From Candidatus Berkelbacteria bacterium RIFCSPLOWO2_01_FULL_50_28 (GTDB taxonomy: Bacteria; Patescibacteria; UBA1384; 2-12-FULL-50-11), in NCBI GenBank assembly GCA_001774395.1, contig MEZX01000003.1, positions 1,498 through 65,497 on the forward strand: a stretch of 64,000 nt of DNA, in the 5' to 3' direction. Numbering within the stretch: position 1 is the stretch's first letter; each line of letters starts with the position of its first letter. The position numbers and the translations under genes were made by a program. Positions 49,544 through 56,687 of the stretch are shown here, piece after piece. The notes under the pieces are model-generated. The model ran no database searches. It worked only from the letters and a program-made list of their open reading frames with translations, and was not told where the DNA came from.

Positions 49544-49568
49544 TACTAAAAGCCTTACGCTTTTAGTA
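49544..49568 (+). promoter_or_regulatory. Perfect hairpin abutting the HU start codon
   Basis: TACTAAAAGC and GCTTTTAGTA are a perfect 10-bp inverted repeat with a 5-nt spacer, ending at the base before ATG 49569. It could be an operator, or an RNA hairpin that controls access to the start. Confidence 0.6.
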
Positions 49569-49784
49569 ATGGACAAAGCGGGTTTGGCAAAAAAATTAGC
49601 GTCGGCTAGCCAGCTATCTGACGCGGAGGCTACTAAGTTTATCGATAGCTTCTGCGCTACTCTTGCTGAAAACTTTCGCCAGGGCGAGAAAGTGGTAATT
49701 GCCGATTTTGGTAGCTTTTTCGTCCGCGAAGATAAATCTGTGCAGTTCAATCCCAGCGCCAAACTCAAAGAAAAAATCGGCTAG
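49569..49784 (+). CDS. HU/IHF-type DNA-binding protein without the beta-arm
   Basis: The 71-residue protein starts MDKAGLAKKLASASQLSDAE and has the helical core and the conserved GEKVVIADFGSFFVRE. It then goes directly to VQFNPSAKLKEKIG. In standard HU about 20 residues of the DNA-bending beta-ribbon (the RNP region) lie at this point and are missing here. The dimer core should fold, but minor-groove insertion and bending would be lost or changed. Confidence 0.85.
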   Translation: MDKAGLAKKLASASQLSDAEATKFIDSFCATLAENFRQGEKVVIADFGSFFVREDKSVQFNPSAKLKEKIG

Positions 49785-49875
49785 TCGCCTCTCGACTCAC
49801 TTTGTTCGCTCGAGGTTTTTCGGCAGTCTCTCGTAAGATACGAGCTTACTTCGAGCCTGTCGAGAAGTGCCCCCC

Positions 49876-49918
49876 GCAGGAGTTGCACCTGCGACCATTT
49901 CAAGCTTTTCTTTGGCGG
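49876..49918 (+). repeat. 43-bp tRNA-like direct repeat, left copy
   Basis: It is identical to 51038-51080. Read on the minus strand it has a tRNA T-arm-like hairpin (GCAGG-TGCAACT-CCTGC) preceded by GGTC. The flank continues like an acceptor 3' strand. Confidence 0.85.
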
Positions 49919-49990
49919 AGTTCGGATGTACTGAAATTTTAGCGAATTTCGGTCTTGTAGGTAGAGCCTTTGTTCTTTGAATTATCAAAT

Positions 49991-50027
49991 AGAAAAACGC
50001 GCCAAAGGTCTAAAGACATGGCGCGTT
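49991..50027 (-). terminator. Intrinsic terminator of the response-regulator-like gene
   Basis: On the minus strand AACGCGCCA pairs with TGGCGCGTT, followed by TTTC. Confidence 0.75.
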
Positions 50028-50052
50028 TGGCTGGCGGGAGATGCGAGGTGGA

Positions 50053-50721
50053 TCAGCCGGTGAGGTACGCGAGAAGCGCAGCCCAGTTCTTGGCGCGGAC
50101 CGTGTCGGACCGCTTGCTGTACTCCTCGTACTCCAACGCCTTCGAGAGATCCTGCGGGTCGAATCGATCGACCCAGTTCCTCGTGTTGGAGAGGAGTACC
50201 TTGCTACCCTCGACCGTGAAGGCCGTGGGGGCACTCTCGCCACCGTCGTAGTTGAAGGCATCGAAGCAGGCAGAGGCGGGATGCGAGTGGTGGCTGCAGT
50301 CGGTGAAGACGGCGACATACTTCGCACCGGCTCTGACCGCGGCCAGCAACCCGATGAAGATGCCGACGGACATCTCCTGTCCCATGAACTGCGCCCCATC
50401 CGGACCTTGCGCCTGCTGTGAAGCGGGCACGAGGAGATCTGTCAGAACGACATCGAAGTTCGGGTAGGTGGTCGCCTGCTCGTTCGCCGCTTCCACGGAG
50501 GTAAAGTATTCGGCCTTCTTTGCCTCATCGTCGGATCGATAGGGGTCGAAGTCGCCGAACTGCAGTTTGAGAGCAACCGAGGCCTTCTGGTAGTCGCACT
50601 GTGGTGTGAGCAGCCTTTGCGCCTCGTCGTAGGTGTCGACGACCGTGAGGTCGTGGTTCTTGAGTTGGGCTTGGGCGGCTGCGAGATGGATCCTGTTGTC
50701 ATCGAACAATAGAATACGCAT
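50053..50721 (-). CDS. Response-regulator-like (REC fold) protein
   Basis: The 222-residue protein starts MRILLFDDNRIHLAAAQAQL, with the two acidic residues of a receiver domain. It has VVLTDLLVPAS (the phospho-acceptor Asp) and later VAVFTDCSHHS. An insertion of about 45 residues separates the first helix from the phospho-acceptor strand. There is no output domain. A GGAGG site 9 nt before ATG and a terminator make it a single-gene unit. Its GC content is visibly higher than that of its neighbours and it lies between two 43-bp direct repeats. Confidence 0.75.
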   Translation of the reverse strand: MRILLFDDNRIHLAAAQAQLKNHDLTVVDTYDEAQRLLTPQCDYQKASVALKLQFGDFDPYRSDDEAKKAEYFTSVEAANEQATTYPNFDVVLTDLLVPASQQAQGPDGAQFMGQEMSVGIFIGLLAAVRAGAKYVAVFTDCSHHSHPASACFDAFNYDGGESAPTAFTVEGSKVLLSNTRNWVDRFDPQDLSKALEYEEYSKRSDTVRAKNWAALLAYLTG

Positions 50722-51037
50722 GGCTTAATCCTCCATTCGGTTGGATTTGTGATCCCGTCCACTCGACATGAGTAGCGCGTCAGATACCTGAATCAGATGT
50801 CCAATGTGCTACTCACAGAGTAAACTAAAAAGGATTTCCCACTTTTTCTCCCGCTTTATCAAAGAGCTATCTGTAATTTAAGGGGAAATTCATCGCCTCA
50901 AATTATGTGTGAGTATAGCGTATGGTGTCTATCCTGTAAAGCCCGACTGACTACGATTTGATCTCTGCTAATAACCAACTAAAAAGCCCTATTTCAGGAA
51001 ATCCTTCACTATTAACTCCTTTAACGTGGCGCCCTCG
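50722..51037. other. Intergenic stretch without recognised genes
   Basis: It contains an inverted repeat TGAGTAGC...GCTACTCA (50768-50816) and AT-rich sequence that probably holds the promoter of the response-regulator-like gene. I see no gene. Confidence 0.4.
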
Positions 51038-51080
51038 GCAGGAGTTGCACCTGCGACCATTTCAAGCTTTTCTTTGGCGG
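51038..51080 (+). repeat. 43-bp tRNA-like direct repeat, right copy
   Basis: It is identical to 49876-49918. The left flank GTGGCGCCCTCG resembles the 3' end of tRNA-Arg(CCT) at 52037, including an apparent CCA on the minus strand. Confidence 0.85.
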
Positions 51081-51082
51081 CG

Positions 51083-51943
51083 CTAAAATCGTGATTTACT
51101 CAATTTCCTATCCAAATCTTCTAAATAATAATATGGCGCCGATTGTAATTCAATCGCTCGTTTTACCTCTTCCAAGGTTTGCTTTTTGTTCCTCTTCGCG
51201 ATTTTCAACAAGAGTGCAAAGAAAGTGCAGTTTTCATGTTTTCCAGTTTCTTGCACATTCAACATTTGAATCAAAATCGGCACTAAAGTTCTTGATGGAA
51301 TTTTTAAAACTCTTGCAACAAATACTTTATCGTCAAAGATTTTATCTCCAACCTGTTCGATTTTTTGTAACACGATTTGCAGTTTCTTTGCTTCCAGTTG
51401 GGGTAATTTTTCAAGATAAGGTTTTATGTTTATCTTCTTTTGATCAATCAGCTCTTTTTCCAAAAGTGCCACCACCCACTCATTAGAAACATTTATCAAA
51501 CTATGAAAATTACCCAAACCATTTTCTTTAACGACATAAAACCAGTTTTTCCAAGATTTAAGCTGGCTTTTACAATATTTTTCAGAAAACTTGGCATAAG
51601 CCGATGTCTTCTCCGTTGGTACATTTCGAGTAAGAGAAAAATCAAATTTCATTTCTCCTACAAGCGGCTTAAATCCTTTCTTCGTGGGGTTGATTTTGCC
51701 AAGAATCTTTACCCTCGCTCTTCTAACTTCGGGGTGTGGATTCAGCAAACTGACCTCGTCGCCAGTAAAGCCGTGCGGAGGAAATACGATAATTCTCTTT
51801 ACAAATCTCGCATCCTCGCTTTTCAAACGAACAAAAAAGCAAGCTGGTCTTGTAATTACTTCTGCTTCTCTGTTGCCAAGAACTTTCTTGAAAGTTTTTT
51901 GGAAAAGCGAAGATGTATAAATTTCATAGAAATTGGATTGCAT
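51083..51943 (-). CDS. Hypothetical AT-rich gene
   Basis: From ATG 51943 the 286-residue protein is basic, with a beta-rich first half (ACFFVRLKSEDARFVKRIIV) and a helical second half (LPQLEAKKLQIVLQKIEQ). I recognise no family or catalytic motif. Its low GC and A/T-rich codons differ from neighbouring genes, suggesting acquisition. It ends 2 nt from the right 43-bp repeat. Confidence 0.65.
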   Translation of the reverse strand: MQSNFYEIYTSSLFQKTFKKVLGNREAEVITRPACFFVRLKSEDARFVKRIIVFPPHGFTGDEVSLLNPHPEVRRARVKILGKINPTKKGFKPLVGEMKFDFSLTRNVPTEKTSAYAKFSEKYCKSQLKSWKNWFYVVKENGLGNFHSLINVSNEWVVALLEKELIDQKKINIKPYLEKLPQLEAKKLQIVLQKIEQVGDKIFDDKVFVARVLKIPSRTLVPILIQMLNVQETGKHENCTFFALLLKIAKRNKKQTLEEVKRAIELQSAPYYYLEDLDRKLSKSRF

Positions 51944-52036
51944 AGCATGATTAAAGAGTTTTCTTCCCCCAAAATTGAATACCAATTAGTTGTCGAGCGA
52001 AGCGAGGCGAACCAAAACTCTTTGACTTTTCCTTTC

Positions 52037-52111
52037 TGGCGCCCCCGGCAGGAATCGGACCTGCATCTACAGCTTAGGAGTCTGTAGCTCTGTCCATTGA
52101 GCTACGGGGGC
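52037..52111 (-). tRNA. tRNA-Arg (anticodon CCT)
   Basis: On the minus strand the acceptor GCCCCCG/CGGGGGC, D arm GCTC/GAGC, anticodon loop CTCCTAA and T arm CAGGT/GCCTG-type pairing form, with G and an encoded CCA. The last pair of the anticodon stem is an A-G mismatch. TATAAT lies 13 nt upstream. Confidence 0.92.
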
Positions 52112-52136
52112 GTAATTACTTACTATTATACTTTTA

Positions 52137-52166
52137 CGGCGGTAGGTAGCACGCTACCCACCGCCG
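52137..52166 (-). other. Strong hairpin between the 74-aa gene and tRNA-Arg
   Basis: CGGCGGTGGGTAGC pairs with GCTACCTACCGCCG on the minus strand (one G-U pair) with a 2-nt loop. No T-run follows. It could be a terminator or an RNA 3' end protector. Confidence 0.5.
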
Positions 52167-52169
52167 CGG

Positions 52170-52394
52170 TCAGAGGAGAAGCCAGTCGTCCGGATTATCC
52201 GAATCCGATCCGGTCCAGGGCCCAAGCCCCAGAAGCAATACCCCACAGGGTCGATCATAAGACTGTGAGTGACCAGGAGTTGCCTCACGCGTCGTTTGAG
52301 TGACTGGTGCTGGAGTCTGCTTTGTGATCGGTTTCGTATGGAACCGTTCGTACCAACTCCTTCTAAGTTGCGATAGGCTCGTTAAAAGAGCCAT
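52170..52394 (-). CDS. Small hypothetical protein
   Basis: The 74-residue product (MALLTSLSQLRRSWYERFHT) has AAGGAGGGG 4 nt before the ATG. It is Thr/Pro/Gln-rich in the middle and ends DDWLLL. The strong ribosome site supports translation; the function is unknown. Confidence 0.55.
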   Translation of the reverse strand: MALLTSLSQLRRSWYERFHTKPITKQTPAPVTQTTREATPGHSQSYDRPCGVLLLGLGPWTGSDSDNPDDWLLL

Positions 52395-52439
52395 TTTCCC
52401 CTCCTTGGGAATCCCGTAGGATGTGAACAATCCTAGTCT

Positions 52440-52600
52440 TTCAGGTAAAATATGTCAAGCTTCGACTTTGCTCTCGTTCGAGTCTGAGCCTGAGGGCTCA
52501 TCCCTCACCCTTCGACTCTGCTCGGGGTGCCCTGAGTGATATTGAATGGGCAGAGTCAAAGACAGCTTGACTCTGAGCCAGTCGAACGAGTCAAGCAAGC
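52440..52600 (+). repeat. Cluster of short palindromic repeats
   Basis: It contains TGAGCC-TGAG-GGCTCA, a CCTTCGACTCTGCTCGGGG-type unit (52508-52527) followed by its partial complement, and GCTTGACTC...GAGTCAAGC. Similar CCTTCGAC/GCTCAGGG units recur at 30166-30185, 35298-35333 and 53345-53381. Confidence 0.55.
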
Positions 52601-52614
52601 GGAGTTTCCGCTAT

Positions 52615-52687
52615 CGGGCTGTGGCGCAGTTGGTAGCGCGCGTCGTTCGGGACGACGAGGTCGTGGGTTCAAGTCCCGCCAGCCCGA
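52615..52687 (+). tRNA. tRNA-Pro (anticodon CGG)
   Basis: The acceptor CGGGCTG/CAGCCCG and anticodon stem CGTCG/CGACG with loop TTCGGGA form. The start codon of the next gene is 2 nt after the discriminator base. Confidence 0.95.
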
Positions 52688-52689
52688 CA

Positions 52690-53184
52690 ATGAGAGAGAA
52701 GATTATAGCGCTGGTAATTCTAGCCCTGCTCACCGCAGGTGGTGGGGTGGTTATCGGTGCGGCAAAAAGTGATCGGGCCACACTAAAAGCCAGTAGCGAG
52801 CTCCAGCAGGCAACCATAAAAGTCGGCAAAAAAACTTTCACGGCCGAACTGGCACTAAGTGTGGCCGAGCAAGCGCAGGGTCTTTCGAACCGCCCATCAA
52901 TGCCAAAAGATCACGGCATGCTTTTTGTCTTTACTCGCCCCACGTCGCCCCCGTTTTGGATGAAAGATATGCAGTTCTCGATTGACATCGTCTGGATTCT
53001 GCGCGATAGGGTTGTCGGCATCTCGCCTAATTTACCGATCCCCAAACCGGGCACAAAACCAGAAAAACTACCAATCTACTCGCCGCCATCGCCGGTTGAT
53101 TACGTGCTCGAGCTACGAGCAGGCCAGTCGAGGGGTGTCCGGATCGACGACATCGTGACAATTCTCAACCCTCAAGCAATCTAG
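52690..53184 (+). CDS. DUF192 family protein, exported
   Basis: The 164-residue protein has an N-terminal signal or anchor (IIALVILALLTAGGGVVIGA) and the DUF192 domain. The domain shows LALSVAEQAQGLSNRPSMP, HGMLFVFTRPTSPPFWMKDM and DIVWILRDRVVGI. The family function is unknown. The start codon follows tRNA-Pro by 2 nt, so tRNA 3' processing would release an mRNA with almost no leader. Confidence 0.92.
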   Translation: MREKIIALVILALLTAGGGVVIGAAKSDRATLKASSELQQATIKVGKKTFTAELALSVAEQAQGLSNRPSMPKDHGMLFVFTRPTSPPFWMKDMQFSIDIVWILRDRVVGISPNLPIPKPGTKPEKLPIYSPPSPVDYVLELRAGQSRGVRIDDIVTILNPQAI

Positions 53185-53574
53185 ATGACTTTCTCGGAAA
53201 CCGTGATCGGGATTATCCGCAACATCCCGCGCGGGAAAGTTGCCACCTACGGTCAGGTTGCGGCCTTAGCTGGCAGCCCAAGAGCAGCTTTGATGGTTGG
53301 TCGAATCTTGCGATACGCAAGCGAGCGCGAGCAATTTACCTCGAGCCCACCTGTCCCGAGCCGAGTCGAGGGAGTCGAGAGGCTGCCGTGGCAAAGAGTG
53401 ATTAACTCGCAAGGTCGGATTTCAATTATCAACATCAGTTATCCAGCCGAACTTCAGGCCAAACTTCTGCAAGAAGAGGGGGTAAGGGTAACTATGCGCT
53501 CGAATAGCTACTTCGTCGACCTGGGAGAATATTTGGTTGCGCTTGACCGATTGGAGTTTACGCCTAAGATTTAA
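53185..53574 (+). CDS. Alkyltransferase-like protein (ATL)
   Basis: The 129-residue protein has the helix-turn-helix of the MGMT family (IPRGKVATYGQVAALAG). Its active site reads LPWQRVI where methyltransferases have PCHRV, so the acceptor Cys is Trp. ATL proteins bind O6-alkylguanine and hand it to nucleotide excision repair. Residues 53-66 (SSPPVPSRVEGVER), just before the active-site strand, are encoded by a dispersed repeat. It starts at the base after the DUF192 stop. Confidence 0.88.
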   Translation: MTFSETVIGIIRNIPRGKVATYGQVAALAGSPRAALMVGRILRYASEREQFTSSPPVPSRVEGVERLPWQRVINSQGRISIINISYPAELQAKLLQEEGVRVTMRSNSYFVDLGEYLVALDRLEFTPKI

Positions 53575-53585
53575 TTAGGAGGACT

Positions 53586-53930
53586 ATGGAAAAACAACAA
53601 CGAGCGTGGGGCGAGTGGGCGTTTGTGCTGGGACTGCTATTTGCGATCTTTTTGGCATTTTTCCCGAATTTGCTTGAATCGGGAACTTCGGGCGTTGTCT
53701 TGGTGATTCTGGGAGCAATTGTTGGACTTTGGAACATCACCTCTAAAGAGCGGGCAGAATTTCTGGTTGCCGCCATCGCCTTGATGCTTATTGGATCGGG
53801 CGGTCTGCAACAGATTCCGACCGTTGGACCGGCCTTGCGAGACTTCGCCGTAAATCTGTTTGCCTTTGTGGCGCCAGCAACGTTCGTGGTGGCAATAAAA
53901 GCGATCATCGACCTTGGCCGACGCGCGTAG
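53586..53930 (+). CDS. Four-helix membrane protein
   Basis: The 114-residue protein has four hydrophobic segments (WAFVLGLLFAIFLAFFPNLL first) and little else. AGGAGG stands 3 nt before the ATG. It resembles small SPW-like membrane proteins in layout. It is the last gene of the DUF192-ATL operon. Confidence 0.75.
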   Translation: MEKQQRAWGEWAFVLGLLFAIFLAFFPNLLESGTSGVVLVILGAIVGLWNITSKERAEFLVAAIALMLIGSGGLQQIPTVGPALRDFAVNLFAFVAPATFVVAIKAIIDLGRRA

Positions 53931-53957
53931 ACATTCGAAAGTTGACGGTATTTCGGG

Positions 53958-54014
53958 TAGAATCACCTTACCGCGGGTGTCATATCTCCCCAAGGGTCAT
54001 ATGAACCTCGCTTT
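53958..54014 (+). promoter_or_regulatory. tRNA-Gly promoter and decoy-like leader
   Basis: TAGAAT (53958-53963) places the transcript start near 53971. GCGGGTGTCATAT, the first 13 nt of the tRNA, is found at 53973-53985 and again at 54015. Between them CATATGAACCTCGC (53998-54011) is largely complementary to the first copy. The layout matches that before tRNA-Leu(CAG). Confidence 0.65.
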
Positions 54015-54086
54015 GCGGGTGTCATATAGCGGTTATTATGTCAGTTTTCCAAACTGAAAACGGCGGTTCGACTCCGCTCACCCGCT
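54015..54086 (+). tRNA. tRNA-Gly (anticodon TCC)
   Basis: The acceptor GCGGGTG/CACCCGC, anticodon stem TCAGT/ACTGA with loop TTTCCAA and T arm GGCGG/CCGCT form. The D arm (CATA/TATG) is AT-rich. No CCA is encoded. The next start codon is 4 nt away. Confidence 0.93.
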
Positions 54087-54090
54087 CAAG

Positions 54091-54546
54091 ATGAGAAACT
54101 GTGAAGTTTGTGAGGTGCTCAAAAAAGATTTGGACGTAATTTTTGATAGCAAACATTGGCGCGTGTCACTGGATGCAACCGACCAGTATTACCTTGGTCG
54201 ATCGTTTGTAACAGCTAAGCGGCACGTTGATGATTTGGCCGAGTTATCAAAGGAAGAATGGGAGGACCTGCGAAGCGTGATGAAAAAGTTTGAAACGGCG
54301 GTTCGCGGTGCTTTCGGCGCAATCTTATTCAACTGGAGCTGCTTAATGAATGGTTCGTGCCAAGAGAAACCGTACAATCCGCACGTCCACTGGCACGTTC
54401 GGCCGCGATACGACAAAAAAGTTATAGTTGCAGGCGAAGAGTTTGCTGATAACGAGTTCGGCCATCACTACGCCCGCAGTACCAGCCGCACCGTTGAGCC
54501 CAAAACAAAAGCCGAAATAATCAAATCTATCCAGAAGTTTTTGTAA
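54091..54546 (+). CDS. HIT family hydrolase
   Basis: The 151-residue protein has the histidine triad NPHVHWHVRPRY (about residues 91-102) and an N-terminal CEVC pair that may bind zinc, as in other HIT proteins. It would hydrolyse nucleotide-linked substrates such as ApnA or AMP conjugates. The start lies 4 nt after tRNA-Gly(TCC), with no ribosome site. Confidence 0.92.
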   Translation: MRNCEVCEVLKKDLDVIFDSKHWRVSLDATDQYYLGRSFVTAKRHVDDLAELSKEEWEDLRSVMKKFETAVRGAFGAILFNWSCLMNGSCQEKPYNPHVHWHVRPRYDKKVIVAGEEFADNEFGHHYARSTSRTVEPKTKAEIIKSIQKFL

Positions 54547-54564
54547 TCAAACGTGTGATGGCTT

Positions 54565-56562
54565 TTATTTTTTTAAAATCCTCACGATACCATTATCAGC
54601 ATCTACCTCAATCTCGTTCCCATCTCTGAGTAATTTTGTGGCGACTTTGGTACCGACGATACAAGGCTTGTTCATTTCTCTTGAAACAATCGCAGCATGA
54701 GAAGTTAAGCCGCCTTCGTCTGTAATAAATGCCGCTGCTTTTTTCATCGCCGGCAAATACTTAGGCATAGTCATCGCTGCGACCAAAATATCTCCCTCCT
54801 TAACTTTCGGAAGGTCTCGTGTGCTTGAAACGATTCTTACGATACCCTTGGCTTGGCCTTTGTTTGCTACCTGTCCTTTTATTTCATTCTCTGTTACTTC
54901 TGCTTTTCCAGATATCACAGATTCTTCTTCCTCTAGAATTATTCCTAATTTTTCAAGATTATCGTCTAAATTGCCAGTAAAGATTTCGTTTTTGTAAAAT
55001 ATGAATCCTCGTTTCCTCTCTTCTATTTTGGAGATGATATCTTCACTCTCTATCTCACCGCTCCATATTTCTTCTGGTAAAACGAAACGTGCACTATCTT
55101 TGATTTGGGGGAAGCTTGCTTCCATAAATTCTTTGAAAACCGCTTCTGGCGTTTCGTTATATTCTTGAGTTTGGCTTCTTGCTGCATAGGCCAGATGCTT
55201 TAACTCCTCATCTACCGGCAAAGCCGGAATCATAAAAACTACTCCGATATAAGCCCAAATTGAAGCATATCTTTCTTGAAATTGTCTTAGTTCCTCAACA
55301 TTTTCTAGGAGTTTTTCTCCAGTGAAATATTTTTTTAACTCTTTGAAGCTAGAAATAAAACTTTCAATTTTTTCTGACATCCTGTTCTTATCACTACTGT
55401 TTTGTATCACTGCGCCAAAAAGCCTTTTTAGCTCTATTGGCTCATAGTAAATCTCCACCAGATCCTCACCGCGATACACTGCACACGCTTCCTCCACTGA
55501 CTCCCCTATGATTTTAGGAAGCTCTTGATTCATCGCCCGATACCACGTCGCCACACGGAACAGGGAGTACTCCCTTGCATGTTCTTTGGTAAATTTTCTT
55601 TTCAAGCGGGGCTCGGTTTTCCTGAGAGTGGTTATGGGTCTACTTTGGACAATATAGAATTTGCCTTGCTCAAATGCCCATTCAACGTCAACGGGAAAGC
55701 CGTAGTGCTTTTCAATGCTAATTACTTTTTCCGAAAGCTCTAGGATTTCCTTATCGGACAAAGCTTGTTTTTTTCCTTTTTCTTTTGGAATATCGTGCCA
55801 TTCATTGCCTCCGCTTTTGGCGCGATAAAATCCTCGTGATTGTGTTTGAATATTTTTGTCTATAATCCGTAGAGGTTGTTTTTCTACAACATAACTATCG
55901 GGCGTAATTTGTCCTGAAACGATTGCTTCGCCAAGCCCGAACCCTGCTTCAATAATGAGCTGGTTTCTGTCCTGTGTTACTGGATGAACGGAAAAAGCGA
56001 TGCCCGATTTTTCGCTCTCAACCATTTTTTGTACAACAACGGCGACGGATATTTTTTGCTTGTGTAATTTTTTTTCAAAGCGGTAGAAAATGGCACGTGA
56101 CGTGAATAATGAAGCCCAACAGCTTTTCACATTATCAAGTAAATTTTCTTCCGTAGTATTGAGGTAACTCTCCAGCTGTCCCGCCCACGCCGCATTGGCA
56201 GAATCTTCTGCAGTAGCCGAAGACCTAACCGCCACATATTTTGCACCGAGGTTATCGAAGAATTTTTGGATTTCGCTTGTTAAATCCTCTGATATCTTTG
56301 CCCCGAGAATAAGCGCTTCGATTTTTTCCGAAGCGTTTTCAACACTATGAAGTTCTTTGTGATTGACCGAATCTAGAATTGACTCAATTTCAATATCTAG
56401 ATTTGATTCTTCTAAGAATTTTTCAAATGCGTTAGCAAGGATTACAAAACCCGGCGGCACAAGGATGCCCGACTGTGTCATTTCGCCAAGCGAAGCTCCT
56501 TTCCCTCCAGCTAGAGAAACATCATTCTTGTTGATCTTATTGAAATTACGTAGGAATCCCAT
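54565..56562 (-). CDS. PEP synthase-like protein lacking the PEP-binding barrel
   Basis: The 665-residue protein has the ATP-grasp domain of PEP synthase (VSLAGGKGASLGEM, VAVRSSATAEDSANAAWAGQ, VDVEWAFEQGKFYIVQSRP). A helical middle domain of about 250 residues follows. It ends with the phosphohistidine domain (FITDEGGLTSHAAIVSRE). The C-terminal TIM barrel that binds pyruvate/PEP is absent. The order ATP-grasp, middle, His domain is that of rifampin phosphotransferase and related small-molecule dikinases. The acceptor cannot be told. Confidence 0.88.
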   Translation of the reverse strand: MGFLRNFNKINKNDVSLAGGKGASLGEMTQSGILVPPGFVILANAFEKFLEESNLDIEIESILDSVNHKELHSVENASEKIEALILGAKISEDLTSEIQKFFDNLGAKYVAVRSSATAEDSANAAWAGQLESYLNTTEENLLDNVKSCWASLFTSRAIFYRFEKKLHKQKISVAVVVQKMVESEKSGIAFSVHPVTQDRNQLIIEAGFGLGEAIVSGQITPDSYVVEKQPLRIIDKNIQTQSRGFYRAKSGGNEWHDIPKEKGKKQALSDKEILELSEKVISIEKHYGFPVDVEWAFEQGKFYIVQSRPITTLRKTEPRLKRKFTKEHAREYSLFRVATWYRAMNQELPKIIGESVEEACAVYRGEDLVEIYYEPIELKRLFGAVIQNSSDKNRMSEKIESFISSFKELKKYFTGEKLLENVEELRQFQERYASIWAYIGVVFMIPALPVDEELKHLAYAARSQTQEYNETPEAVFKEFMEASFPQIKDSARFVLPEEIWSGEIESEDIISKIEERKRGFIFYKNEIFTGNLDDNLEKLGIILEEEESVISGKAEVTENEIKGQVANKGQAKGIVRIVSSTRDLPKVKEGDILVAAMTMPKYLPAMKKAAAFITDEGGLTSHAAIVSREMNKPCIVGTKVATKLLRDGNEIEVDADNGIVRILKK

Positions 56563-56672
56563 TTGATTGACATTCTATCAGTTTTTCGCCGCCACACATT
56601 CTGGCGAGCGGGCAAAACTCTGTGGCAATGTTTATCACGGTAGATAACCCTAGAACATCCCGAAAAAATCGG

Positions 56673-56678
56673 TATACT
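56673..56678 (+). promoter_or_regulatory. -10 box, leaderless promoter
   Basis: TATACT lies 9 nt before ATG 56688. Confidence 0.5.
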
Positions 56679-56687
56679 GATTTCACG

